Shown here: piece after piece, positions 1 to 6,875 of the stretch
How positions within the stretch are numbered: position 1 is the stretch's first letter
Layout: each line of letters begins with the position of its first letter
NCBI GenBank assembly: GCA_903839035.1
Contig: CAIMAQ010000059.1
Location: 1-37,005, forward strand
Reading direction: 5' to 3'
DNA: 37,005 nucleotides
DNA from: an uncultured Opitutia bacterium
GTDB lineage: Bacteria; Verrucomicrobiota; Verrucomicrobiia; Opitutales; Opitutaceae
Position numbers and translations under genes: made by a program
The notes under the pieces: model-generated
The model's database searches: none
Told to the model about the DNA's origin: nothing
The model's input: the letters and a program-made list of their open reading frames with translations, nothing else

Positions 1-30
1 CGAGCGCGCAACCCACACGCTCTTCCCTGC

Positions 31-342
31 ATGCACGCCCCCATCAACATCCAGCTCATCGGTACCGAGGTCGCCATCGTCTGGGATGACGGCGTGGAAA
101 GCTATTTTGCGGCGGAAAAACTCCGCGCCGCTTCGCCCAGTGCCGAGACCCAGGGCGAGCGGGATATCTTTGGCCACAAGTACGGCGGCGACGGCCCGAA
201 GACTTTCCCAGGCGTGTCAGTGCTGGGTTGGGAGAAAATCGGCAACTACGCCGTGCGGTTCGACTTCAGCGATGGCCACCGCACGGGGTTGTACAGCTAC
301 GATTATCTGCGGCGGCTGGGTGCCGCCGCGGGTGATAGGTGA
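31..342 (+). CDS. DUF971 domain protein
   Basis: This 103-residue protein consists of a single DUF971 (GBBH-like N-terminal) domain. The visible pattern is an early I-W-DDG-ES-F run (about residues 17-27), a central IFGHKYGG stretch, and a closing W-IGNYAVRF-FSDGH-TGLYSYDYLR block, which is the family's usual ending. In other proteins this domain occurs alone or fused to gamma-butyrobetaine hydroxylases and iron-sulfur proteins, and may bind zinc or assist Fe-S proteins; no specific role can be assigned here. The ATG at 31 is the only start that gives the whole domain. The last three codons and the TGA stop lie inside a tandem heptamer repeat that starts at 331, so the C-terminal GDR may be encoded by the repeat. 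Confidence 0.85.
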   Translation: MHAPINIQLIGTEVAIVWDDGVESYFAAEKLRAASPSAETQGERDIFGHKYGGDGPKTFPGVSVLGWEKIGNYAVRFDFSDGHRTGLYSYDYLRRLGAAAGDR

Positions 343-448
343 TGGGCGAGAGGCGATGGGTTACAAACCATCAGTGAGCCGTCAGGCCCTATCACCCATA
401 ACCGCCTTTGTCCGGTACCTATCGCCTCGCGCCTCTCGCCTCGCGCCC
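331..448. repeat. Inverted heptamer-array element, locus 1
   Basis: The left arm (331-365) is five tandem 7-nt words: GGTGATA, GGTGATG, GGCGAGA, GGCGATG, GGTTACA. The right arm (420-447) is four words of the complementary type (TATCGCC, TCGCGCC, TCTCGCC, TCGCGCC). Read on the minus strand these have the same GGCGMGA form. A 10-bp segment of the left arm (330-339) also has a perfect inverted copy at 388-397. The element fills nearly all the space between the DUF971 gene and hisI, and the left arm includes the DUF971 stop codon. It could fold as a long imperfect hairpin with G-U pairs. It matches the architecture of two other loci in this window. Confidence 0.75.
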
Positions 449-496
449 AATTAAATTGCCTCGCCACAGTGGAACGGCAAAAGGTCCCTTTCATCC

Positions 497-964
497 ATGA
501 GCACGAGCCCGTTCGTCTTTCCCGCCCGCACCACCACCGCCGAGATCGAGCTTGGCACCACGCTGCAGCCGAAGTTCGGCCCCGACGGCCTACTCCCCTG
601 TATCACGACTGACCACGTCACGAACGAAGTGCTCATGTTCGCGTTCATGAACCCCGAGGCGCTCGCACTCACCCTGTCCTCAGGCAAGGCCACTTACTGG
701 AGCCGCTCGCGCAACAAGCTCTGGATCAAGGGCGAGGAGTCCGGCAACGCCCAGATTGTGAAGGAATTGCGTGTGGACTGCGACCAGGACGTGATCCTGC
801 TCAAGGTCGAGAACGTCGGCGGAGCCGCGTGTCACAACGGCTACCCTTCCTGCTTTTACCGCAAGCTCTCCGGCGGCGCGAGCGTGGCCGATCCGGCCAC
901 GCTCAAGCTCGAGCTGGCGGCGCGCCGGGTGTTCGACCCGGCGACGGTGTACAAGAAAAAGTAG
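497..964 (+). CDS. hisI: Phosphoribosyl-AMP cyclohydrolase
   Basis: HisI catalyses the third step of histidine synthesis, hydrolytic opening of the adenine ring of phosphoribosyl-AMP, in the cytoplasm. The 155-residue protein shows the full signature: FMNPEAL, then [33 protein letters not shown], and [15 protein letters not shown]. The DCDQD acidic triad binds magnesium, and the cysteines of DCDQD and AACH-SCF are the family's zinc ligands. The length fits a monofunctional HisI without the HisE pyrophosphohydrolase domain. No other his genes are in the window. The ATG at 497 follows AAAAGG at 478-483 rather than a canonical ribosome binding site. The stop TAG at 962-964 is part of the GTAG that opens a REP-like inverted pair. 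Confidence 0.95.
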   Translation: MSTSPFVFPARTTTAEIELGTTLQPKFGPDGLLPCITTDHVTNEVLMFAFMNPEALALTLSSGKATYWSRSRNKLWIKGEESGNAQIVKELRVDCDQDVILLKVENVGGAACHNGYPSCFYRKLSGGASVADPATLKLELAARRVFDPATVYKKK

Positions 965-1057
965 GTGGAGCGCGTAGTCCCTAACGCGCTTGCTCGCGCT
1001 GCTTGGGGATGCGGCTCCAACCACTCCAACGCGTTAGGGACAACGCGTTCCACCTCC
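961..1057. repeat. Inverted pair of REP-like hairpins between hisI and lpxA
   Basis: The left unit (961-988) opens with GTAG and the right unit, read on the minus strand (1057-1030), opens with GGAG. After these tetranucleotides the 24-nt bodies match except at two positions. Each unit can also form its own hairpin around a TCCCT loop: the first with GCGCGT/ACGCGC, the second with ACGCGTT/AACGCGT. A GTAG or GGAG tetranucleotide followed by a hairpin, in inverted pairs, is the known layout of REP/BIME elements. The pair lies between convergent genes. It supplies the hisI TAG stop and begins two bases beyond the lpxA TGA, so it may also act as a bidirectional terminator or mRNA stabiliser. Confidence 0.7.
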
Positions 1058-1058
1058 C

Positions 1059-1847
1059 TCAGCTCGCGCCGGGCGCGAGGCCGCGTTCGCTGGACTTGGC
1101 GAACGTGATCACGCGTTGGAACTCCGCGCTCGCGGCGTACTCGTGCGCGGTGAGTTTCTCGAGGGCCTGCGAGCGGTTGAGGCCGTCGCGGTAGAGGATG
1201 CGGTAAATCTGCTTCACGCGCTCGAGCTGCTCGGCGGTGTGGCCGCTGCGCTCGAGGCCGACCTTGTTGAAGGCGCGCACCTCGGCCGGCGTGCCGTCGG
1301 CGATGAAATACGGCGGCAGGTCCTGCACGAGCTTGGCCATGGCCGAGAGCATCGCGTAGGCGCCGATGCGGCAGAACTGGTGGATACCGGCCGCGCCGCC
1401 CATGACAACGTGGTCCTCGACCGTCACGTGACCCGCCATCGAGATCGCGTTGCTCATCACGATATGGCTGCCAAGCACGCAGTCGTGCGCGATGTGGCAG
1501 TAGGCCAGCACGGAGTTGTCGGAGCCCAGCACCGTGAAGTCGCCGTCGTGGGTGGCGGCGTTGACGGTCACATATTCTCGAAACACGTTGCGGTCGCCCG
1601 CGCGGAGGCCGGGCCGGCCACCCTTGTACTTCAAATCCTGGGTCTTCCCGCCAATGCAGGCGTACGGAAAAACCTCGCACTTCGCACCGAGGGTGGTGAA
1701 CCCCTCGACCGAGGCGTGGTGGTGCAGCTTGGTGCCGTCGCCGAGCACCACGCCGGCGCCAACAAAGGCCAGCGCGCCGATTTCCACGTCGGCGCCGAGC
1801 TGGGCCCCGGGCTCCACGACCGCGGTGGGATGGATGGTCGTCGCCAT
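1059..1847 (-). CDS. lpxA: Acyl-ACP:UDP-N-acetylglucosamine O-acyltransferase
   Basis: LpxA performs the first step of lipid A synthesis, moving a 3-hydroxyacyl chain from ACP to the 3-OH of UDP-GlcNAc in the cytoplasm. The 262-residue protein has the family's usual length. Its N-terminal two thirds are hexapeptide repeats that form a left-handed beta helix (IHPTAVVEPGAQLG, VEIGALAFVGAGVVLG, and so on), followed by a helical C-terminal part from about residue 190. Typical markers are IGGKTQDLKYKGG, the IAHDC segment with the catalytic-type histidine, and GLERSGHT near the acyl-binding end. It starts only 4 nt downstream of lpxC-fabZ and is surely cotranscribed, so three early lipid A/fatty acid activities sit in two adjacent genes. 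Confidence 0.97.
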   Translation of the reverse strand: MATTIHPTAVVEPGAQLGADVEIGALAFVGAGVVLGDGTKLHHHASVEGFTTLGAKCEVFPYACIGGKTQDLKYKGGRPGLRAGDRNVFREYVTVNAATHDGDFTVLGSDNSVLAYCHIAHDCVLGSHIVMSNAISMAGHVTVEDHVVMGGAAGIHQFCRIGAYAMLSAMAKLVQDLPPYFIADGTPAEVRAFNKVGLERSGHTAEQLERVKQIYRILYRDGLNRSQALEKLTAHEYAASAEFQRVITFAKSSERGLAPGAS

Positions 1848-1851
1848 GGAC

Positions 1852-3195
1852 TTACTCGGAGTCGTCCTCGATCACGGCGAACATCATCTCGGCGGACGAA
1901 ACGACCTGGCCGTCCACGGTGCAATTGGCCTCGGCCATCGCCATCTTCTCGCCGCGGTATTTCACGATCTTGGCGTTGATGATGAGCTGGTCACCGGGGC
2001 GCACGGGCTTGCGGAACTTCACCTTGTCCGCGCTCATGAAAAACGCGGCCTTGCCGGCGTTGTTCGCGCGACGAAGCATGACGATGCCGGCCGCCTGGGC
2101 CATGGCCTCAAGCTGGAGCACGCCAGGCATGACGGGGTTGGCCCCGCGCGTGGCGCTGGCGGGAAAGTGGCCGTTGAAATAAGGCTCGTTGATCGTGACG
2201 TTCTTGATCGCGACGAGCTCGTCCTGGCCGATGAACTCGACCACGCGGTCGATCAGCAGGAACGGATAACGGTGCGGGAGGGTGTCGAGGATGCGCCGGA
2301 TATCGAGCGAAGTCTCGGTCGGCAGCACGCCGGCCGGCCGCGGCTTCTTTTTCGGACCCTTCTTGCGCTCCTCGAGCTTGGCAAAGAGCGCCTTGGTCAG
2401 CTCGGCATTGATCGCGTGGCCCGGACGGGTGGCCACGATATGCGCCTTCAGCGGCATCCCGAGCAGCGTAATGTCGCCGATGATATCGAGGATCTTGTGG
2501 CGGACAAACTCGTCTTTGAAGCGCAGCGGCTCCTTCGAGATGATCTTGTCCCCCTTGATGACGACGGCGCAGTCCAGGGAGCCGCCCTTGATCTTGCCGA
2601 GCTTCAACAGCTCCTCGATGTCCTCGTAGATCGTGAAGGTGCGCGCCGCCGCGACCTGCGTCATGTAGACATCGGGATCGATCGTCAGCGAGAGGTGCTG
2701 CGTGTGGATGCCGCGGTTGTCCGCGGAGGTGCAGGAAATCTTCAGTTCGTCGCAGGGCAGCGCGATGATGGACGAGTCGCCCTTCGTGACCGACACCGCC
2801 GCGTCGAGGGTGAAATACTCGCGCTCCTTGTCCTGCTCCATCGGCTCGCCCTCAAGGATCATGTTCACGTAGGGCTTCGCGGAGCCGTCCATGATCGGAG
2901 GCTCGGAGGCATTCATCTCGATCAGGACGTTGTCCACCCCGCAACCGCTCAGCGCACTCAGCACATGCTCGACGGTGTGGATCTTGGCATGACCGGACTG
3001 GATGGTCGTGGCCCGCACCAGGTCGGTCACATCGGCGATCCGCGGCCGCAACTCCGGGCTGCCGCTCAGGTCGATGCGTTTGAACACGATGCCATGGTCC
3101 GCCGGGGCGGGCTTCATCGTCAGCGTGACCGCCTCGCCCGTGTGCAGCGCGCTGCCTTGGATCGAGACCTCGCGCGCGAGAGTGCGTTGTTTCAT
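1852..3195 (-). CDS. lpxC-fabZ: Bifunctional UDP-3-O-acyl-GlcNAc deacetylase / 3-hydroxyacyl-ACP dehydratase
   Basis: This 447-residue fusion joins LpxC (residues 1 to about 275) to FabZ (about 295-447) through a short basic linker rich in K and P. LpxC is the zinc deacetylase that commits the cell to lipid A synthesis: H77 in HTVEH, H233 and D237 in the VRHKILD motif are the expected zinc ligands, with E76 and H260 as catalytic residues. FabZ dehydrates 3-hydroxyacyl-ACP: [10 protein letters not shown] (308-317), catalytic H343 in NGHFP and E363 in VLQLEAMAQ are all present. Such fusions are known from Bacteroidota and related Gram-negative lineages. The loop between GHFP and PVMPG is eight residues, where two are usual; the extra six are in frame. 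The gene is followed directly by lpxA. Confidence 0.97.
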   Translation of the reverse strand: MKQRTLAREVSIQGSALHTGEAVTLTMKPAPADHGIVFKRIDLSGSPELRPRIADVTDLVRATTIQSGHAKIHTVEHVLSALSGCGVDNVLIEMNASEPPIMDGSAKPYVNMILEGEPMEQDKEREYFTLDAAVSVTKGDSSIIALPCDELKISCTSADNRGIHTQHLSLTIDPDVYMTQVAAARTFTIYEDIEELLKLGKIKGGSLDCAVVIKGDKIISKEPLRFKDEFVRHKILDIIGDITLLGMPLKAHIVATRPGHAINAELTKALFAKLEERKKGPKKKPRPAGVLPTETSLDIRRILDTLPHRYPFLLIDRVVEFIGQDELVAIKNVTINEPYFNGHFPASATRGANPVMPGVLQLEAMAQAAGIVMLRRANNAGKAAFFMSADKVKFRKPVRPGDQLIINAKIVKYRGEKMAMAEANCTVDGQVVSSAEMMFAVIEDDSE

Positions 3196-3256
3196 AGGGT
3201 TGCCACAGTCTCGGAAACACGCCCGGCGGAGCGCAAGCGCGATGTGGCGCGCGGCC

Positions 3257-3285
3257 TTGACAGCCCCGGAGCCGTTTCCCCACTC
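3257..3285 (+). promoter_or_regulatory. Possible sigma70-type promoter for efp
   Basis: A perfect TTGACA at 3257-3262 lies in the 135-nt spacer between the divergent lpxC-fabZ and efp genes. At 17-18 nt downstream there is only a weak -10 candidate (CACTCT, about 3280-3286). The position, about 70 nt ahead of the efp start, is reasonable. This is inference from one good hexamer. Confidence 0.3.
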
Positions 3286-3330
3286 TGAACCCTTTCACCA
3301 CTTAAAACCCGTCTTCAACCGACCTCCGTC

Positions 3331-3888
3331 ATGCCCGCAGCCAACGACATCCGCAAAGGCCAAGTCATCAAGTTCAACGGCGAGCCCCACCTCGTCATGG
3401 AAACCCAGCACCGCACGCCGGGCAATCTCCGCGCGTTCGTGCAGGTCAAGATGCGCAATCTGCGCTACGGCAAGGCCCTCGACCAGCGCTTCGCCTCGAC
3501 CGACACGATCGAGGTCCTCCCGACGGAGAAAAAGTCCCTCGAGTTCAGCTACGCCGACCGCGAGGCGTTCGCGTTCATCGACCCCGACACCTTCGAGCAG
3601 ATCGAGCTGAGCGCCGAGCTCCTCGGTGACAGCAAACATTACCTCACGGCTGGCGGCAAAGTCGACGTGCTCTTCGTCGACGAGAAGCCCCTCACCCTCG
3701 AGCTGCCCTCCACGGTGGCGCTGAAGGTCATCGAGAGCTCCGACGGCATCAAGGGCGACACCGCCAGCAACGTCCAGAAGCCCGCCAAGCTCGAGACCGG
3801 CCTCATGGTCCAGGTCCCGCTCTTCATCAAGGAAGGCGAGATCATCAAGGTCAGCACCGCCGACGGCAGCTATCTCGGGCGGGTTTGA
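3331..3888 (+). CDS. efp: Translation elongation factor P
   Basis: EF-P binds between the ribosomal P and E sites and relieves stalling at consecutive prolines. The 185-residue protein has the usual three domains: an N-terminal KOW-like domain (FNGEPHLVMET), an OB domain, and a C-terminal OB domain ending in GEIIKVSTADGSYLGRV, close to the family signature. The loop that contacts the P-site tRNA is T29-P30-G31-N32-L33-R34. In the common KPGKG form the modified lysine (K34 in E. coli) aligns with N32, so this protein lacks the residue that EpmA lysylates; R34 is two positions further on. It may act unmodified or by another modification. A YebC-family gene lies about 1 kb away. Confidence 0.96.
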   Translation: MPAANDIRKGQVIKFNGEPHLVMETQHRTPGNLRAFVQVKMRNLRYGKALDQRFASTDTIEVLPTEKKSLEFSYADREAFAFIDPDTFEQIELSAELLGDSKHYLTAGGKVDVLFVDEKPLTLELPSTVALKVIESSDGIKGDTASNVQKPAKLETGLMVQVPLFIKEGEIIKVSTADGSYLGRV

Positions 3889-3895
3889 GCGGAAG

Positions 3896-3989
3896 TTAGG
3901 AATTAGGACTTAGGGAGTCAGGCCGGAGGTTGGGTGCTGAAAACAGCTGCCCGCTCCGGCCTTCTTAATTCCTAAATCTTGATTCCTAA
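3896..3989. repeat. Inverted heptamer-array element, locus 2
   Basis: The left arm (3896-3916) is TTAGGAA, TTAGGAC, TTAGGGA in tandem. The right arm (3962-3989) is TTCTTAA, TTCCTAA, ATCTTGA, TTCCTAA, that is, the inverted TTAGGAA type with the same 7-nt period. Inside the arms is an 8-bp perfect stem, AGGCCGGA (3920-3927) with TCCGGCCT (3955-3962). The right arm ends against the stop codon of the carbonic anhydrase gene (3990-3992), and the left begins 7 nt after the efp stop. The AT-rich words stand out sharply from the surrounding GC-rich coding sequence. As the genes converge here, a bidirectional terminator role is possible, but the ordered heptamers go beyond what a terminator needs. Confidence 0.75.
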
Positions 3990-4634
3990 TTATTTCGACA
4001 GCGCCTTCACCGCGCTCGCGTAGTTCGCGGCGGCGTCCATGAGGTTGTTTGCGGAGCAATTGAGATCGTGCAACCGGCCGTCGCGCAGGCCGTAGATCCA
4101 GCCGTGCACCGTCAGCTCCTGGCCCCGCGCCCAGGCGTCGCGCACGATTGAGGTCTGCCAGACGTTGGCCACCTGCTCGACCACGTTGAATTCGCAGAGG
4201 CGCGCACTGCGGGCGGTTTCCTCCAGCTGGCAGAGGCACCCCTGGTGCTTCTCCGACACGTCCTGCACATGGCGCAGCCAGTTATCGGCCAGTCCCACCC
4301 GCTCGCAGCGGACCACCGCCCGCACGCCGCCGCAGCCGTAATGGCCCACCACCATGATATGCTTCACCTTGAGCAGATCCACGGCGAACTGGATCACGGA
4401 GAGGCAGTTCAGGTCGGTGTGCACCACGACGTTGGCGATGTTGCGATGCACGAAGACCTCGCCGGGCAGCAGGCCGATGATTTCGTTCGCCGGCACCCGG
4501 CTGTCCGAGCAGCCAATCCAGAGGTGCTCGGGGTTTTGCTGGTGGGAAAGTTTCTCGAAGAACTGCGGATCCTTCTTCCGGATGGCGTCCGCCCAGTCCT
4601 GATTCTGTTTCAACAGATGCGGCAACGTGTCCAT
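3990..4634 (-). CDS. can: Beta-class carbonic anhydrase
   Basis: This enzyme interconverts CO2 and bicarbonate in the cytoplasm and supplies bicarbonate for carboxylation reactions such as fatty acid synthesis. The chosen start, ATG at 4634, gives 214 residues (MDTLPHLLKQNQDW) and aligns without gaps to the E. coli Can numbering. The zinc ligands C42 and D44 (in WIGCSDSRVPA), H98 and C101 (in VVGHYGCGGVRA) are all present, with the D44-R46 dyad. Longer in-frame starts exist up to 4841 but would add 69 residues with no family similarity and overlap the divergent yebC-type leader. It converges on efp across the heptamer element, and is divergent from the YebC-family gene with a 218-nt spacer. 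Confidence 0.95.
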   Translation of the reverse strand: MDTLPHLLKQNQDWADAIRKKDPQFFEKLSHQQNPEHLWIGCSDSRVPANEIIGLLPGEVFVHRNIANVVVHTDLNCLSVIQFAVDLLKVKHIMVVGHYGCGGVRAVVRCERVGLADNWLRHVQDVSEKHQGCLCQLEETARSARLCEFNVVEQVANVWQTSIVRDAWARGQELTVHGWIYGLRDGRLHDLNCSANNLMDAAANYASAVKALSK

Positions 4635-4852
4635 GCGACTGGCATGGTCGAAACCCCGCAGAAATTGTCCATCCCGAATCCCGTGCGGCGGTCCAACGGA
4701 TTGGCCCCAAGGAGCTCCAAGCAGCGCAAATAACCAGTGGGCGGACCCGGCCCTGTTGCCTTCATCGTGTGCTTCCTGCGCCTCTTTGTGGCCAAAAATG
4801 CGGTGGTTTCGGCATTGCCCACGCCCAGTCGCCCGGCACACTGGGAGGCCTT

Positions 4853-5584
4853 ATGGGACGTCAGTGGCTCCACGCGAAACGCGCGATCGTCAACCTCAAG
4901 AAAGGCCAGACGGTCGGCAAACTGGTTAAGGAAATCACCGTCGCCGCCAAGCTTGGCGGCGCCGATCTGGGTGGCAACGCCCGGCTCTTCGCCGTGGTCG
5001 AGAAGGCCCGCAAGGCGAGCGTCACCCGTGACGTCATCGAGCGTGCCATCGCCAAGGGCGCCGGCACGGGCAGCGACAAGAGCGCCCTCGAGCACGTCAT
5101 CTTCGAGGGCTACGCGCCGCACAAGGTGCCGGTCATCGTCGAGGTGTACACCGACAACCACCAGCGCACCGCCCCCGACATCCGCCAGCTCTTCCGCCGC
5201 GGCATCCTCGGCCACGCCGGCAGCAACAAGTTCCTCTTTGAACACGTCGGCCTCGTGGAGGCCCACCACGCCGACCTGACGATCGACCGCGAGACTGCCG
5301 CCATCGAGGCGGGCGCCAACGAAGTCGAGGCGATCTCCCACCAGCAGAACGACGACATCCCGGAAGGCCGCGCCGGCGCTCGCTTCATTTGCGACCGCAC
5401 GGCCGTGCACTCGGTTTCAGTCTGGCTCGCGAAGAGCGGCTGGACCGTCATCACGAGTGAAATCGGCCATCTGGCGAAAACCTTCCCTGAACTGAGCGAC
5501 GCCGACCGCGCCGACGTGGGCGAATTCCTGCAGGCCATCGAGGACCACGACGACGTCCAGCGCGTCTGGGCCGCCGTCAAATAA
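4853..5584 (+). CDS. YebC/PmpR family protein
   Basis: The 243-residue protein belongs to the YebC/TACO1 family. It begins MGRQWLHAKRA and has the conserved KLVKEITVAAKLGG, the V-RDVIERAIAKGAG helix, and the FEGYAP...V-V-VYTDN-QRTAPDIR-LF-RG block ending in GSNKFLFEHVG. Members were first called transcriptional regulators (PmpR); more recent work assigns several of them to the ribosome, where they help translate proline stretches, as mitochondrial TACO1 does. The MGR start, instead of MAGHSKW, is the form seen in the second (YeeN-like) branch. The ATG at 4853 is supported by GGAGG at 4843-4847, one of the few clear ribosome binding sites here; an upstream in-frame start at 4769 adds non-family sequence. 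The CDGSH gene follows after 11 nt. Confidence 0.9.
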   Translation: MGRQWLHAKRAIVNLKKGQTVGKLVKEITVAAKLGGADLGGNARLFAVVEKARKASVTRDVIERAIAKGAGTGSDKSALEHVIFEGYAPHKVPVIVEVYTDNHQRTAPDIRQLFRRGILGHAGSNKFLFEHVGLVEAHHADLTIDRETAAIEAGANEVEAISHQQNDDIPEGRAGARFICDRTAVHSVSVWLAKSGWTVITSEIGHLAKTFPELSDADRADVGEFLQAIEDHDDVQRVWAAVK

Positions 5585-5595
5585 ACTCCCCTTTC

Positions 5596-5832
5596 ATGCC
5601 CACACCCAACATCCCGCAAAAGTCGCCCATCGTTAAGGAAATGCCTCCCGGCACCTATTGGTGGTGCACCTGCGGCAATTCCAAGAACCAGCCGTTCTGC
5701 GACGGCGGGCACAAGGGCACCGGCTTCACCCCGCACAAAACCGAGCTGACCGAGACCAAGACCGTGGCGTGGTGCGCCTGCAAGCACTCGAAGAACGGCC
5801 CGTTCTGCGACGGCTCGCACAAGGCGCTCTGA
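5596..5832 (+). CDS. Tandem CDGSH iron-sulfur domain protein
   Basis: This 78-residue protein carries two CDGSH-type 2Fe-2S motifs: CTCGNSKNQPFCDGGH (about residues 24-39) and CACKHSKNGPFCDGSH (about 60-75). Each has the three-cysteine, one-histidine ligand set C-X-C-X(n)-C-X(3)-H that defines the mitoNEET family. The first motif has G in place of S before the ligand histidine. Two small CDGSH modules in one soluble protein are typical of bacterial type members; proposed roles are electron transfer or Fe-S trafficking, and none can be fixed here. The gene starts 11 nt after the YebC-family stop, so the two probably share a transcript. Its TGA stop lies in a palindrome shared with the convergent PhyH gene. 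Confidence 0.93.
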   Translation: MPTPNIPQKSPIVKEMPPGTYWWCTCGNSKNQPFCDGGHKGTGFTPHKTELTETKTVAWCACKHSKNGPFCDGSHKAL

Positions 5833-5857
5833 GCCCCGCGCCCGGCGCCGGGCTCAG
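5829..5857. terminator. Palindrome spanning two convergent stop codons
   Basis: CTGAGCCC (5829-5836) and GGGCTCAG (5850-5857) form a perfect 8-bp stem around a 13-nt GC-rich loop that can fold further. The TGA of the CDGSH gene (5830-5832) and the TGA of the PhyH gene on the other strand (5854-5856) take mirror positions in the two arms. There is no T tract, so intrinsic termination is possible but unproven. Confidence 0.5.
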
Positions 5858-6801
5858 CAGATCATCCCGCGCTTCGCCGCCAAGCCGTGACCGATGGGAT
5901 TTTCGCCGATCCAGCGGTCGTCGATCGGCTCGGACGCCGGCTGGTAACGCGTATCGGTCGAGAACCGGAAAAAGCGCGTCTGGTTGTCGAGGCTAGCGTG
6001 CACCGTGCGCATGCCGAAGATCAGCAGGTCGCCCATCCGGTACTCCGTGCTCAGCCAGCGGCCGCCCAGGTGTTCGCGCAGGCTGTAGGGGTTGTTCGAG
6101 AGTACCCCGCCCCACTTCCAGGGAATTTCGCCGGCCCTGATCTTCGGCCCCTCGGGCCGGTTCTCGCAGTAGTTGTCCACATCGCGGTTGAGATAATTCT
6201 TCAACCGCTCCGCCTGCCGGTGCGAGCCCTCCAGCACCATCAGCCCGCCGATGTCGTAGCTGATGTCGCCGTACGGCACCCACAGGGAACAGAGCCGGGA
6301 GCTGCCCCGGCCCATGTAAACGTTGTCGCAATGCGGGTCCGTGCCAAAGCCCTTCCCCATCGTGCGCACCCAGGTGAAATCAAAGTGCCGGATGCTCTCA
6401 CCAAAGAAACCCTCGAACAGCCCGATGATTTTCCCCGAGTAAAGCAGCCGTTGCATCGCGGCATTGGGCTTCGCCAGGGAGTTCATGAACTCCACCGCCG
6501 GACGCGGATCCGCGAGGAAACTCATGTCGGCGCCGGTCTTTTTCACCGCCTCGATCGCCGGGTAGGCCGGATCGAGCAGGCCCTTCTCCGCGAGTTTTTG
6601 GGTGATATGCCGCCGCGCCTCAAGGATGTCGGCCCGCGCGAAGAAACCCGGGATGAACAGGTAGCCGTCCTCGTCGAACCGCTGCCGCAGCTCCGCGAAG
6701 TCCGTCTGCACGTCATCCGAGCGGCGCAATTCGCCAAAGGAGCTTTCCGTCAGGTCCAAGGCATGGCCCTTGGCCAGGATCCGGGGTAACGTCGCATTCA
6801 T
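5854..6801 (-). CDS. PhyH-family Fe(II)/2-oxoglutarate dioxygenase
   Basis: The 315-residue protein matches the phytanoyl-CoA dioxygenase (PhyH) family, cytoplasmic non-haem iron oxygenases that use 2-oxoglutarate. Visible marks are FDEDGYLFIPGFF at the start of the double-stranded beta helix (about residues 43-55), the H-X-D iron dyad in DPHCDN, the distal histidine in FGMRTVHASLDNQ, and a following arginine in FRFSTDTRYQP that would hold 2-oxoglutarate. The start MNATLPRILAKG at 6801 keeps the whole domain; the frame stays open upstream but that part overlaps the next gene out of frame. The substrate is unknown. Members of this shape hydroxylate small metabolites as often as lipids. Confidence 0.88.
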   Translation of the reverse strand: MNATLPRILAKGHALDLTESSFGELRRSDDVQTDFAELRQRFDEDGYLFIPGFFARADILEARRHITQKLAEKGLLDPAYPAIEAVKKTGADMSFLADPRPAVEFMNSLAKPNAAMQRLLYSGKIIGLFEGFFGESIRHFDFTWVRTMGKGFGTDPHCDNVYMGRGSSRLCSLWVPYGDISYDIGGLMVLEGSHRQAERLKNYLNRDVDNYCENRPEGPKIRAGEIPWKWGGVLSNNPYSLREHLGGRWLSTEYRMGDLLIFGMRTVHASLDNQTRFFRFSTDTRYQPASEPIDDRWIGENPIGHGLAAKRGMIC

Positions 6802-6875
6802 GGGGGGATTCTCGCGGGGGCGGGGTTCGAGGCTCGGCCCGCACCTTGATTTGCCCCGGTCGCGCTCGCAACCCT

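Noticed and set aside
1516-3288. A plus-strand open frame of 590 codons opposite lpxC-fabZ and lpxA.
   Set aside because: It is antisense to two unmistakable lipid A genes and has a low-complexity, D/R/H-rich translation.
4634-4853. A long leader of the carbonic anhydrase as an N-terminal extension (start at 4841).
   Set aside because: The extra 69 residues have no family similarity, while ATG 4634 gives exact E. coli Can numbering for all zinc ligands.
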